Positions 24,331-32,032 of a DNA stretch of 64,000 nucleotides are shown here, piece by piece. How positions within the stretch are numbered: position 1 is the first letter of the stretch; each line of letters opens with the position of its first letter. The notes under the pieces are model-generated. The model was not told the origin of the DNA and did no database searches. It saw nothing but the letters and a program-made list of their open reading frames with translations. Source of the DNA: DSVZ01 sp964568145 (GTDB lineage Bacteria; Verrucomicrobiota; Verrucomicrobiia; Limisphaerales; J093); the NCBI GenBank assembly GCA_964568145.1, contig CAZMOZ010000001.1:397487-461486 (forward strand), written 5' to 3'. The translations under genes were made by a program, and so were the position numbers.

Positions 24331-27300
24331 ATGCTGAAGAGACACTCAAGCTGGTTGCGGGCGCTGGCCACGGCCTGGCTGAGCGCCGTTGTGGCCGCGA
24401 CGCTGGTCGCCGCGGACGCCGGCTTCGAGGAAGACACCGGGTGGCGCTACTTCAAAGGCGTGCGCGAGGCGTCGGAGCCGGAGCCCACCGCGTGGCGGGA
24501 GCCGGAGTTCGTTGACGCCGGCTGGGCCGCCGGCCCGGCGCCGTTTTTCTACGAGGACAAGGCCGCCGGCTACACCGGCAACACGCGCCTGGCCGACATG
24601 CGCGGCGGCTACCTGACGCTGTTTCTGCGGAAGGGTTTCGAGGTGCTCACGCCCGACAGCGTCCGGCGGCTCACGCTCGAATTGCGAGTGGACGACGGCT
24701 GCATCGTCTGGCTGAACGGCCGGGAAGTCGCGCGGGTCAACATGCCCGACGGCGAAGTGCCATTCGACATCCCCGCCCTGAGCGCGGACAACAATCCGAA
24801 CGTGTTCGGCGTCACGCTGGACAACGCGCCCGGCTTGCTACGCGGCGGCGTGAACGTCCTGGCTGTGCAGGCGGCGAACATCTCGCTGGCGGACAGCAGC
24901 GACTTCCTGTTTGCCGCGCGGCTGGCGCTCGAGGTGGACGATCAGGCGCTGTTGGTCGAAGCGGTGTTTCCCGAGCCGGGCAGCGTGTTGCGCGCGCTGA
25001 GCAGCCTGGAAGTGGTCTTCAACCGCAACGTGACCGGCGTGGACGCCGCAGACCTGCAGGTCAACAACCAGCCCGCCGCGAGCCTCGAGGTCCATTCTCC
25101 GCGCAACTACACCTTCCGCTTCCCCGAGCCGTCCGAAGGCCTGGTGACCATCGCCTGGGCGCCGGATCACGGCATCACGGACACCTCGCCGGAGCCGGTG
25201 CCTTTTGCCGGGGGCGGCTGGAGCTACACCCTCGATCGCCAGGCGCCTCCGCCGCAAGTCATCATCTCGGAATTCCTCGCGGACAACCAAAGCGGCCCGC
25301 GCGACCAGGACGCCGACCGCTCGGACTGGATCGAGCTGCGCAACCTCGGCGCCGAGCCGGTGGCGCTGGGCGGCTGGTTTCTGACCGATGACCCGGCCCG
25401 GCCTACGCAATGGCGCTTCCCCGAGGTCACCTTGAACGCGGGCGCGTACCGGCTGGTCTGGGCGTCGGGCAAGGACCGCGCGGACCCGGCGCGCGAACTT
25501 CACACCAATTTCCGGCTCGCGAACGCCGGCGAATACCTCGCTCTGCTGGACGCGCGAACCAACGTCGTGTCCGAGTTTGCGCCCACCTACCCGCCGCAAC
25601 GCGCGGACATTTCCTTCGGGCGCGACCTGCTGGACCCGCAACGGGTCGGGTACTTCGCCAAGCCCACGCCCGGCGCGCCCAATATTCCCGGCGGATCCGG
25701 CTTTGCGACCGATCCGGTGTTCTCCGTGCCCGGCGGCTTGTATGTGACCAACCAGATGGTCATCGAGATCACCGCGCCTTCCGGCCACATCTACTACTCG
25801 ACCGACGGCCGGCCGCCGGTGCCCGCCGTGAACGGCGTGCTGTACACGGGTCCGCTGACGCTCAGCGGCAGCACGGTGCTGCTGGCCCGCGTTTACGAGG
25901 ACGACCTGCTGCCCAGCCGGGTGGTGGCCGAGTGCTACCAGTTCGCCGCGCCCAGTCTGGCCGGCTTTTCGTCGAACCTCCCGCTGCTGATCATCCAGCC
26001 CGCGCGGGGTGGCATTGCCTTTGATTCGAGCGCGCGCACGCCGGTGTTCGTCACGGCCGTCGAGCCGTTCCGGGGCCGCGCCACGCTTCGCGACAAGCCG
26101 GCGCATCGCGGCCTGGGGGGGATGAACATCCGCGGCCAGAGCTCGGCCGGCTTCCCGAAGAAGCAGTATCGGCTGGAACTCACCGATGCCGCCGGCCTGG
26201 ACCAGAACATCCCGCTGCTGGGCCTGCCCGCCGAGGCGGATTGGGTGCTTAACGGCCCGTACTCGGACAAGAGCCTTATCAACAACTTCCTGACCTTCGA
26301 GCTGCACGAGCAGATGGGGCATTACGCCGTGCGCCGACGGCTGGTGGAGGTGTTCCTGGACGAAACCCGCGGGGCGCTCACCTATCCGAGCGATTACCGC
26401 GGCGTGTACGTGCTGCTCGAAAAAATCGAGATTGACCGCAATCGTATGAACCTCGCCCGGATGGGTCCGGGGGTGACCCAGGAGCCGGAGATCACCGGCG
26501 GCTACATCTTCAAAAAGGACAAGGACAGCCCCGGCGACCGCAACTTCAGCACGCGCGGCGGCGCGGGTTTTGGCGCCCAACTGCTGAAATACCACGACCC
26601 CAAACCCGACGAGATCACGTCCGCCCAGCAGGTCTGGCTGCGCAACCATGTCATCGCCTTCGAGAACGCGCTGTACGCCGGCGACTGGCTCACGCGCACC
26701 GGCAGCCAGCATTACTCGGCGTTCATTGACGTGGCCTCGTTCGTGGACAACCACTGGATCGTCGAGTTCACCAAGCAGATTGACGGCTACCGGCTCAGCA
26801 ACTACCTCCACAAAGACCGCGGCGGCAAAATCGGCATGGACCCCATCTGGGACTGGAACCTCAGCCTCGGCAACGCGGACTACCTCGAAGGCTGGAACCC
26901 CGCGGGCTGGTACTGGCCGCTGCTCGGCGCAAGCGACCACCTCTGGTTGCGCCGGCTCATCACCGGCACGCCCGCCGCCAACACCCGCACGGGCGACCCG
27001 GATTTCAACCAGGCCATCGTGGACCGCTGGAGCGTCCTGCGGACGAACATCCTCAACCCGACGAACGTCCTGGCGCGCGTGGACGAACTGGCGGCCTACC
27101 TCGATGAAGCCAAGGACCGCGACTTCGCCCGCTGGCCGCGGCTCAACACCTACGTGTGGCCCAATCCGGCCATCTACATCCAGCCCACCTACGCGCAGAT
27201 CATCGCGAACAAGAAGAAGTGGATCCAGGACCGCTTCAACTGGATTGACCGCCAGTTCCCGCGCGCGCCGTTGTTCAGCCATCCCGGCGGACGCGTGGCC

Positions 27301-29694
27301 GCGGGATTCACGCTCACGATCTCCGCGCCCGCGGGCGAAATTTATTACACGACCAGCGGCGCGGACCCGCGCGCGCCTGGCGGCGGGCTGCGGGCCGAAG
27401 CGGTCCGCTACACCGGCCCCATCCAGCTTGCCGCCAACGCCCGCGTCGTGGCCCGCGCCCGGCAGAGTGGCAACTGGAGCGGCCCGACCGCGGTCACGTT
27501 CGTCACCGCCACGCCGCCGCTGCGGGTGAGCGAATTGATGTACCATCCCGCGCCCACGCCAGGCGTGCCCGAGGGCGGAGAAGACCCGAATGACTTCGAG
27601 TTCATCGAACTCGTCAACCTTGGTTCGCAGCCGCTCGCCTTGACCGGCTTTCGCTTCACGCAAGGCATCCAGTTCGATTTCTCGACCGGCGCGGTCACGA
27701 GCCTGGCGCCCGGCGCGCGCGTCCTGGTGGTGCAGAACCGCGCCGCCTTCGAGCGCCGTTACGGCACCGGCCTCAGCGTCGCCGGGGAATACACCGGCCG
27801 GCTGGACAACGCCGGCGAGGCGCTGCGCCTGCTCGGGCCCGTGGACGAGGCGGTGCAGGAGTTCCGGTACGACAACCGCTGGCATCCGGCCACGGACGGC
27901 GTCGGCTTTGCGCTCGCGCCGGCGGACCTAAACGCGCCGCCCGCCGTCTGGAGCGCCGCCGCCGGCTGGCGGCCCGGCAGTGTCTTGAACGGAACCCCCG
28001 GCATGGCCGAACCGACGGCCCCGCGACTCCCGGCCATTCTGGTGAACGAAGTGCTGGCCAATCCCGATGCGGGCCAGCGGGACACCATCGAACTGTTCAA
28101 CCCCACCGCCGGGATGGCCGACATCAGCGGCTGGTTCCTTTCCGATGACCGCCGCGTGCCCAAGCACGCCCTGCCCGCGGGCAGCGTCTTGCCGCCGGGC
28201 GGCTTTCTGGTCATTGACGCCGACCAGTTCAATCGCCCCGGCGGCGTCGGTTCGTTTGGCCTGAGCGCCGCCGGCGAGGAGGTCTTCCTGTTTTCGGCCG
28301 ACGCCGCGGGGCGGCTCAGCGGTTACGCGCACGGCTTCACGTTTGGTGCCGCGCCGCCGGGCGTCACTGTGGGCCGCCTGGTCACCAGCGCCGGCGAGGA
28401 GCATTTCGTTCTGCAGGCCGAACCCTCGCTGGGCGCGGCCAACGTCGGCCCGCACGTTGGTCCAGTGGTCATCAGCGAAGTCATGTACCACCCGCCGGAC
28501 GTCTTCGCCAACGGCGCGTTCTGGGACGCGCCGGAGGACGAGTACCTCGAACTGCTCAACCTCACAGACCAGCCGGTGCCGTTGTTCGATCCTGCCGCCC
28601 CCACCAACACCTGGCAGTTGTGCGGCGCGGCGCGGTTCCAATTCCCGACGAACCTCATCCTCGCCCCCGCCGAGCGCCTGTTGATCGTCGGTTTCGACCC
28701 GGCGGCCGACGCCGCCCAAGCCGCCGCCTTTCGCGGGAAATATTCCCTGGCGGCGGAGGTCCGCCTGCTCGGTCCCTGGCAGGGCAAACTCAACAACCGC
28801 GGGGAAACCCTCGAATTGATCCAGCCGCTCCCGCTTGGCGGCGACGAGACCGCGGCGTTCGCCGACCTGGTCGTGGACCGCGTGGAGTATCGCGATGAAG
28901 CGCCCTGGCCGGCGGGGGCGGATGGCCTCGGTTTCGCGTTGCAGCGCCGGCCCGAACAGGCTTGTGGCAACGACCCTGCCCATTGGCTGGCCGCCGCTCC
29001 CACGCCTGGCAAACCGCCCGCCGCGGGCGCGCTGCCGGAGATTCTCAGTCAACCCGTCGGCCTGGCCACGCTGGCGGGCCGCGGCATGATGTTGAGCGTG
29101 CTGGCCCGGAATCCAGCCGCAGTACGTTATCAGTGGCGTAAAGACGGCCAGCCTTTGCCCGGCGCCACGAACGCCGCGCTCAACCTCGCCAACGTCCAAC
29201 TTGCCCAGGCCGGCGCTTACGACGTGCTGGTTTTCAACGAAACGGGAGCCGTCGCGTCCGCACCGGCCGCAGTGCGCGTCGCCTTGCCCGGCGCGGACAC
29301 CGATGGCGACGGGCTGTCTGATCTGTACGAGTTGACCCACGGACTGGACCCCGCCTGGCCGGACGACCTCGACGCCGATCCCGATGGCGATGGCCTGAGC
29401 ACACGCGAAGAACACATCGCCGGCACCAACCCGCTCGACCCGAAGAGCCGCCTGGGCTTCACCCATCTCGAATGGGGCGCGGCCGGCGTCAAACTCCGCT
29501 TCGCCGCCGCGTCCGACCGCCTTTACAGCGTCGAGTACCGGGACCGGCTCGAGGCGGATGAGCCGTGGCGGCTGCTGACCAGCGTCCCGGTCGTGGACAA
29601 CGGCTCGGCCGCTTTGCGCACCGTGACCGTCACCGACGCGACCTCGCCGGCGCCTCCGGCCCGCTACTACCGTCTGCGGGCCGGCCAGCCTTAG
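24331..29694 (+). CDS. Giant secreted CotH-kinase protein with lamin-tail, Ig-like and Ca-binding repeats
   Basis: This 1787-residue secreted protein starts with a signal peptide (ALATAWLSAVVAATLVAA). Successive parts are: a beta-sandwich region (30-210); a BIG-like segment; a lamin-tail domain (VIISEFLADNQSG, about 310); a chitobiase-C-like repeat (IYYSTDGRPP); the CotH kinase domain at about 555-970, with GMNIRGQSSAGFPKKQYRLEL, DWVLNGPYSDKSLINN and MDPIWDWNLSLGNA; another chitobiase-like repeat (IYYTTSGADP); three further lamin-tail domains; an Ig-like domain (QWRKDGQPLPGATN); and DTDGDGLSDLYE-type Ca-binding repeats. The C-terminus ends ARYYRLRAGQP. CotH proteins are atypical secreted kinases; the target here is unknown. 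The start ATG 24331 was chosen for the signal peptide. Confidence 0.85.
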   Translation: MLKRHSSWLRALATAWLSAVVAATLVAADAGFEEDTGWRYFKGVREASEPEPTAWREPEFVDAGWAAGPAPFFYEDKAAGYTGNTRLADMRGGYLTLFLRKGFEVLTPDSVRRLTLELRVDDGCIVWLNGREVARVNMPDGEVPFDIPALSADNNPNVFGVTLDNAPGLLRGGVNVLAVQAANISLADSSDFLFAARLALEVDDQALLVEAVFPEPGSVLRALSSLEVVFNRNVTGVDAADLQVNNQPAASLEVHSPRNYTFRFPEPSEGLVTIAWAPDHGITDTSPEPVPFAGGGWSYTLDRQAPPPQVIISEFLADNQSGPRDQDADRSDWIELRNLGAEPVALGGWFLTDDPARPTQWRFPEVTLNAGAYRLVWASGKDRADPARELHTNFRLANAGEYLALLDARTNVVSEFAPTYPPQRADISFGRDLLDPQRVGYFAKPTPGAPNIPGGSGFATDPVFSVPGGLYVTNQMVIEITAPSGHIYYSTDGRPPVPAVNGVLYTGPLTLSGSTVLLARVYEDDLLPSRVVAECYQFAAPSLAGFSSNLPLLIIQPARGGIAFDSSARTPVFVTAVEPFRGRATLRDKPAHRGLGGMNIRGQSSAGFPKKQYRLELTDAAGLDQNIPLLGLPAEADWVLNGPYSDKSLINNFLTFELHEQMGHYAVRRRLVEVFLDETRGALTYPSDYRGVYVLLEKIEIDRNRMNLARMGPGVTQEPEITGGYIFKKDKDSPGDRNFSTRGGAGFGAQLLKYHDPKPDEITSAQQVWLRNHVIAFENALYAGDWLTRTGSQHYSAFIDVASFVDNHWIVEFTKQIDGYRLSNYLHKDRGGKIGMDPIWDWNLSLGNADYLEGWNPAGWYWPLLGASDHLWLRRLITGTPAANTRTGDPDFNQAIVDRWSVLRTNILNPTNVLARVDELAAYLDEAKDRDFARWPRLNTYVWPNPAIYIQPTYAQIIANKKKWIQDRFNWIDRQFPRAPLFSHPGGRVAAGFTLTISAPAGEIYYTTSGADPRAPGGGLRAEAVRYTGPIQLAANARVVARARQSGNWSGPTAVTFVTATPPLRVSELMYHPAPTPGVPEGGEDPNDFEFIELVNLGSQPLALTGFRFTQGIQFDFSTGAVTSLAPGARVLVVQNRAAFERRYGTGLSVAGEYTGRLDNAGEALRLLGPVDEAVQEFRYDNRWHPATDGVGFALAPADLNAPPAVWSAAAGWRPGSVLNGTPGMAEPTAPRLPAILVNEVLANPDAGQRDTIELFNPTAGMADISGWFLSDDRRVPKHALPAGSVLPPGGFLVIDADQFNRPGGVGSFGLSAAGEEVFLFSADAAGRLSGYAHGFTFGAAPPGVTVGRLVTSAGEEHFVLQAEPSLGAANVGPHVGPVVISEVMYHPPDVFANGAFWDAPEDEYLELLNLTDQPVPLFDPAAPTNTWQLCGAARFQFPTNLILAPAERLLIVGFDPAADAAQAAAFRGKYSLAAEVRLLGPWQGKLNNRGETLELIQPLPLGGDETAAFADLVVDRVEYRDEAPWPAGADGLGFALQRRPEQACGNDPAHWLAAAPTPGKPPAAGALPEILSQPVGLATLAGRGMMLSVLARNPAAVRYQWRKDGQPLPGATNAALNLANVQLAQAGAYDVLVFNETGAVASAPAAVRVALPGADTDGDGLSDLYELTHGLDPAWPDDLDADPDGDGLSTREEHIAGTNPLDPKSRLGFTHLEWGAAGVKLRFAAASDRLYSVEYRDRLEADEPWRLLTSVPVVDNGSAALRTVTVTDATSPAPPARYYRLRAGQP

Positions 29695-29708
29695 CGGGAA
29701 CGTGTCAG

Positions 29709-29849
29709 CCCAAAAACCGAAGTTGGGCCGGCAGGATGCACTGCGCTACGGCCAGGTGGGTGCATCTCAATTTCTTGCCGACCGTACCGCCGGCCGTTGC
29801 CACCGGCCGCGGAAAAGTGAGATGCGCCCGGCCAACTTCGGTTTTCGGG
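29709..29849. repeat. 141-bp nested palindromic element between convergent genes
   Basis: The outer arms are CCCAAAAACCGAAGTTGGGC (from 29709) and its near-complement ending GGTTTTCGGG (29849). Inside are TGCATCTCAATTT (29761-29773) and AAAAGTGAGATGCGCC (29813-29828). The element fills the gap between the CotH stop and the thioesterase stop and could form a long stem that ends transcription from both sides. Confidence 0.75.
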
Positions 29850-30302
29850 TTAAACGGCGTACTTTGCGACAATGTCCGCGGGCAATGGCTCGGCGCGACC
29901 GGTCGCGACGTTCACCAGCGTGAAGTGACACCAGCCGTCGGCCGCCAGCTTGCCGTTGTCGCGCTTGAGGATCTCGAACTCCACGCGGACGCCGTCCTTG
30001 AAGAACTCCTGGATCCAGGTGCGCACCCGGAAGCGCTCGCCGAACTTGAGCGGGCGCTTGTACTCGAAGTGCGAGGCGCGGGTGTACCAGCCGAGGCCGC
30101 GCGCCAGAAACTCCTCCATGCCCATGCCGTAACAACGCTCCATCTGGTCGCAGCGCGCTGCCAGCACGTAATCCAGGTACCGGCTGGCATGGACATGCTG
30201 CATCATGTCCAGATCGTCCGGCCGCACCTGCAACTCGGTCTCGAACCGGCTGCGGCCGGGCACCACGGTTGGGGGCTGGTTCATGGCAGTGTCGTTCGGC
30301 AC
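29850..30302 (-). CDS. YbgC/FadM-like acyl-CoA thioesterase
   Basis: This small hot-dog-fold protein (150 residues from 30302; 144 if the second Met at 30284 is used) shows the 4-hydroxybenzoyl-CoA thioesterase/FadM pattern: an N-terminal strand FETELQVRPDDLDMMQHVHASRYLDYVLAARCDQM containing the catalytic Asp of the family, followed by HFEYKRPLKFGERFRVRTWI and ADGWCHFTLVN. It should hydrolyse acyl-CoA or acyl-ACP in the cytoplasm. It stands alone; its stop abuts the palindromic element and its upstream region is repeat-filled. The physiological acyl group is unknown. Confidence 0.85.
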   Translation of the reverse strand: MPNDTAMNQPPTVVPGRSRFETELQVRPDDLDMMQHVHASRYLDYVLAARCDQMERCYGMGMEEFLARGLGWYTRASHFEYKRPLKFGERFRVRTWIQEFFKDGVRVEFEILKRDNGKLAADGWCHFTLVNVATGRAEPLPADIVAKYAV

Positions 30303-30363
30303 ACGAAATAGCGCAGGACCCGCGCGCTGTCACCTGTCGTGTGACCGCGCGATGCCGGCCGTC

Positions 30364-30419
30364 GAAATCCGAAATCCGAAACCCGAAATCCGCAGTCTGA
30401 AGCTCCGAGATGAAGGTCG
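30364..30419 (+). repeat. Heptad array (GAAATCC type)
   Basis: Eight units in phase: GAAATCC, GAAATCC, GAAACCC, GAAATCC, then drifting GCAGTCT, GAAGCTC, CGAGATG, AAGGTCG. Confidence 0.85.
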
Positions 30420-30480
30420 CTGGCCGAAAAGCTGCACGGGCTGACGGTGTGGGTCTGGTTCGAAACTTGGAATGGAGTGG

Positions 30481-30515
30481 CCACGAACTACGAACCACAA
30501 ACCACGAACCAAACA
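30481..30515 (+). repeat. Heptad array (CCACGAA type)
   Basis: Units CCACGAA, CTACGAA, CCACAAA, CCACGAA, CCAAACA in phase, directly before the GGGCTCGACGGAGTC motif at 30519. Confidence 0.8.
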
Positions 30516-30518
30516 ACA

Positions 30519-30543
30519 GGGCTCGACGGAGTCTCGCCCCACC
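30519..30543 (+). repeat. Dispersed GGGCTCGACGGAGTC repeat
   Basis: This copy reads GGGCTCGACGGAGTC followed by TCGCCCCACC, the form closest to the consensus among the copies in this window. It is flanked by heptad arrays on both sides. Confidence 0.85.
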
Positions 30544-30559
30544 GTCGCGGCCTGCGGAC

Positions 30560-30692
30560 GCGAAATCCGAAATTCGAGATCCGAAATCCGAGAACCCCGC
30601 ACCCCGCAGCTCGTGCCTCGCCACCAGCTTACGCCACCCAGCACCTCGCACCTCGCACCCCAAATCTGGTATTTGGTATCCGTCACCCGCAC
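30560..30692 (+). repeat. Longest heptad array, 19 units in phase
   Basis: The array runs from GCGAAAT, CCGAAAT, TCGAGAT, CCGAAAT through CCCCGCA, CCCCGCA, CCTCGCA, CCTCGCA to TCTGGTA, TTTGGTA, TCCGTCA, CCCGCAC. The unit sequence changes completely along the array but the 7-bp spacing is unbroken for 133 bp. Confidence 0.85.
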
Positions 30693-30751
30693 CCGTTTGA
30701 AATCCAGCCCGGGCGTTTGCCAGTCGCGCGGGCGCCGTCTAGCCTTGCCGC

Positions 30752-31984
30752 GTGGGCATAAACCATCTGACCTCGGGGAAGCTTCCCGCCCCGGCCTTCG
30801 ATCATCAGCCGCGCACGCGACTGATCTTCGACGCCGGCGCGCTGGCCCGGCTGGGCGCGCTGGCCCGCGAACTGGGCGCGCGACGCGTCTTGATCGTCAC
30901 CGATCCAGGCATCGTCCGCGCCGGTCACGTGGCGCGGGCGGAGCGGTCGTTGAGCGACGCCGGCCTGGCCGTGGCGGTGTTCGACGCCGTGCGCGAGAAC
31001 CCGACCACGCTGGACGTGGCGCGCTGCGTGCAGGCCGCACGCGCGCAGCAAACCGACCTGCTGGTGGGCCTGGGCGGCGGCAGTTCGATGGACACCGCCA
31101 AAGGCTGCAACTTCGTCCTCACCAACGGCGGCGAGATGCGGGACTACTGGGGCGTGGGCAAGGCCGCGCGACCGATGCTGCCGCTCATCGCCGTGCCCAC
31201 CACCGCCGGCACGGGCAGCGAGTGCCAGTGCGCCGCGCTGATCGCCGACGAGGTGACGCACCAGAAAATGGCCTGCCTCGATCCGAAGGCCGCGGCGCGC
31301 GTCGCGCTGCTGGACCCGGAGTTGACGCTGTCGCAACCACCCGCGGTGACCGCGCACACGGGCGTGGACGCGCTGGCGCACGCGGTGGAGACGGCGGTGA
31401 CGCGCCGGCGCAACCCGATTTCCCTGATGCACTCGCACGAGGCGTTCAAGCGGCTGATCCCGGCCTTCCCGCGCGTGCTGGCGGCCCCGGACGACCTCGC
31501 CGCGCGCGCGCAGATGCTGCTGGCCTCGTCGCTGGCGGGGCTGGCCATCGAGAACTCGATGCTGGGCGCCGCGCACGCGTGCGCGAATCCGCTCACCGCG
31601 CAATTCGGCGTCGTGCATGGCGAGGCGGTGGGGCTGATGCTGCCGCATGTGGTGCGGTTCAACGCCGCCGATCCGGCCGCGCGGCTGGCATACGCGGAAC
31701 TGGCGTCCGCGCCCGAAATCGCCTGCGTGAGCGACGGCCTGGAGCCGGCGGTCGGCGCGCTGGTGACCGCCCTGGAGGCGTTGCTGAACCGCGCCGGCAT
31801 CGCGCGGTCGCTGGCGGACTTGGGCGTGTCGCGCGCCGCGATTCCCGAGCTGGCCGCCGGCGCCGCGCGGCAATGGACCGCGCAGTTCAATCCCCGCCCG
31901 GTGGCGGAGCCGGCTTTCCAGGCGCTGTACGAGGCCGCCTTCGCGCCGCGCCCGGATCGCGGGCCGGACGCACTCCCCGCTTGA
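30752..31984 (+). CDS. Iron-containing (group III) alcohol dehydrogenase
   Basis: This 410-residue cytoplasmic NAD(P)-dependent dehydrogenase of the Fe-ADH family has GLGGGSSMDTAKG for nucleotide binding, VPTTAGTGSE, and the metal-site region GVDALAHAVE ... AAHACANPLTAQFGVVHGEAVGLMLPHVV with the conserved histidines. It should interconvert an alcohol and an aldehyde or ketone, possibly the product of the keto-acid decarboxylase elsewhere in the window, but no linkage supports that. The start is GTG at 30752; no ATG gives the family N-terminus. metG begins 48 bp downstream on the same strand. Confidence 0.9.
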   Translation: MGINHLTSGKLPAPAFDHQPRTRLIFDAGALARLGALARELGARRVLIVTDPGIVRAGHVARAERSLSDAGLAVAVFDAVRENPTTLDVARCVQAARAQQTDLLVGLGGGSSMDTAKGCNFVLTNGGEMRDYWGVGKAARPMLPLIAVPTTAGTGSECQCAALIADEVTHQKMACLDPKAAARVALLDPELTLSQPPAVTAHTGVDALAHAVETAVTRRRNPISLMHSHEAFKRLIPAFPRVLAAPDDLAARAQMLLASSLAGLAIENSMLGAAHACANPLTAQFGVVHGEAVGLMLPHVVRFNAADPAARLAYAELASAPEIACVSDGLEPAVGALVTALEALLNRAGIARSLADLGVSRAAIPELAAGAARQWTAQFNPRPVAEPAFQALYEAAFAPRPDRGPDALPA

Positions 31985-32032
31985 GCCGGCGCGGGTTTGC
32001 GTTCCGCGCCCCGCTCGGCCAGAGTCGCCGCC

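Larger units (their letters stand above)
30303..30751. other. 449-bp repeat-filled divergent region
   Basis: This gap between the divergent thioesterase and alcohol dehydrogenase genes is occupied almost entirely by heptad arrays (30364-30419, 30481-30515, 30560-30692) around one GGGCTCGACGGAGTC copy (30519-30543). I see no gene and no clear promoter; the promoters of both flanking genes must lie within or next to repeat DNA. Confidence 0.7.

Noticed and set aside
24838..27885. 1015-codon open frame antisense to the CotH gene
   Set aside because: Low-complexity Arg/Gly/Val-rich translation without motifs; the sense strand has clear CotH and lamin-tail domains.
30560..30692. CRISPR-like repeat array
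   Set aside because: The period is 7 bp with drifting units; there are no 24-40-bp repeats with unique spacers and no cas genes.
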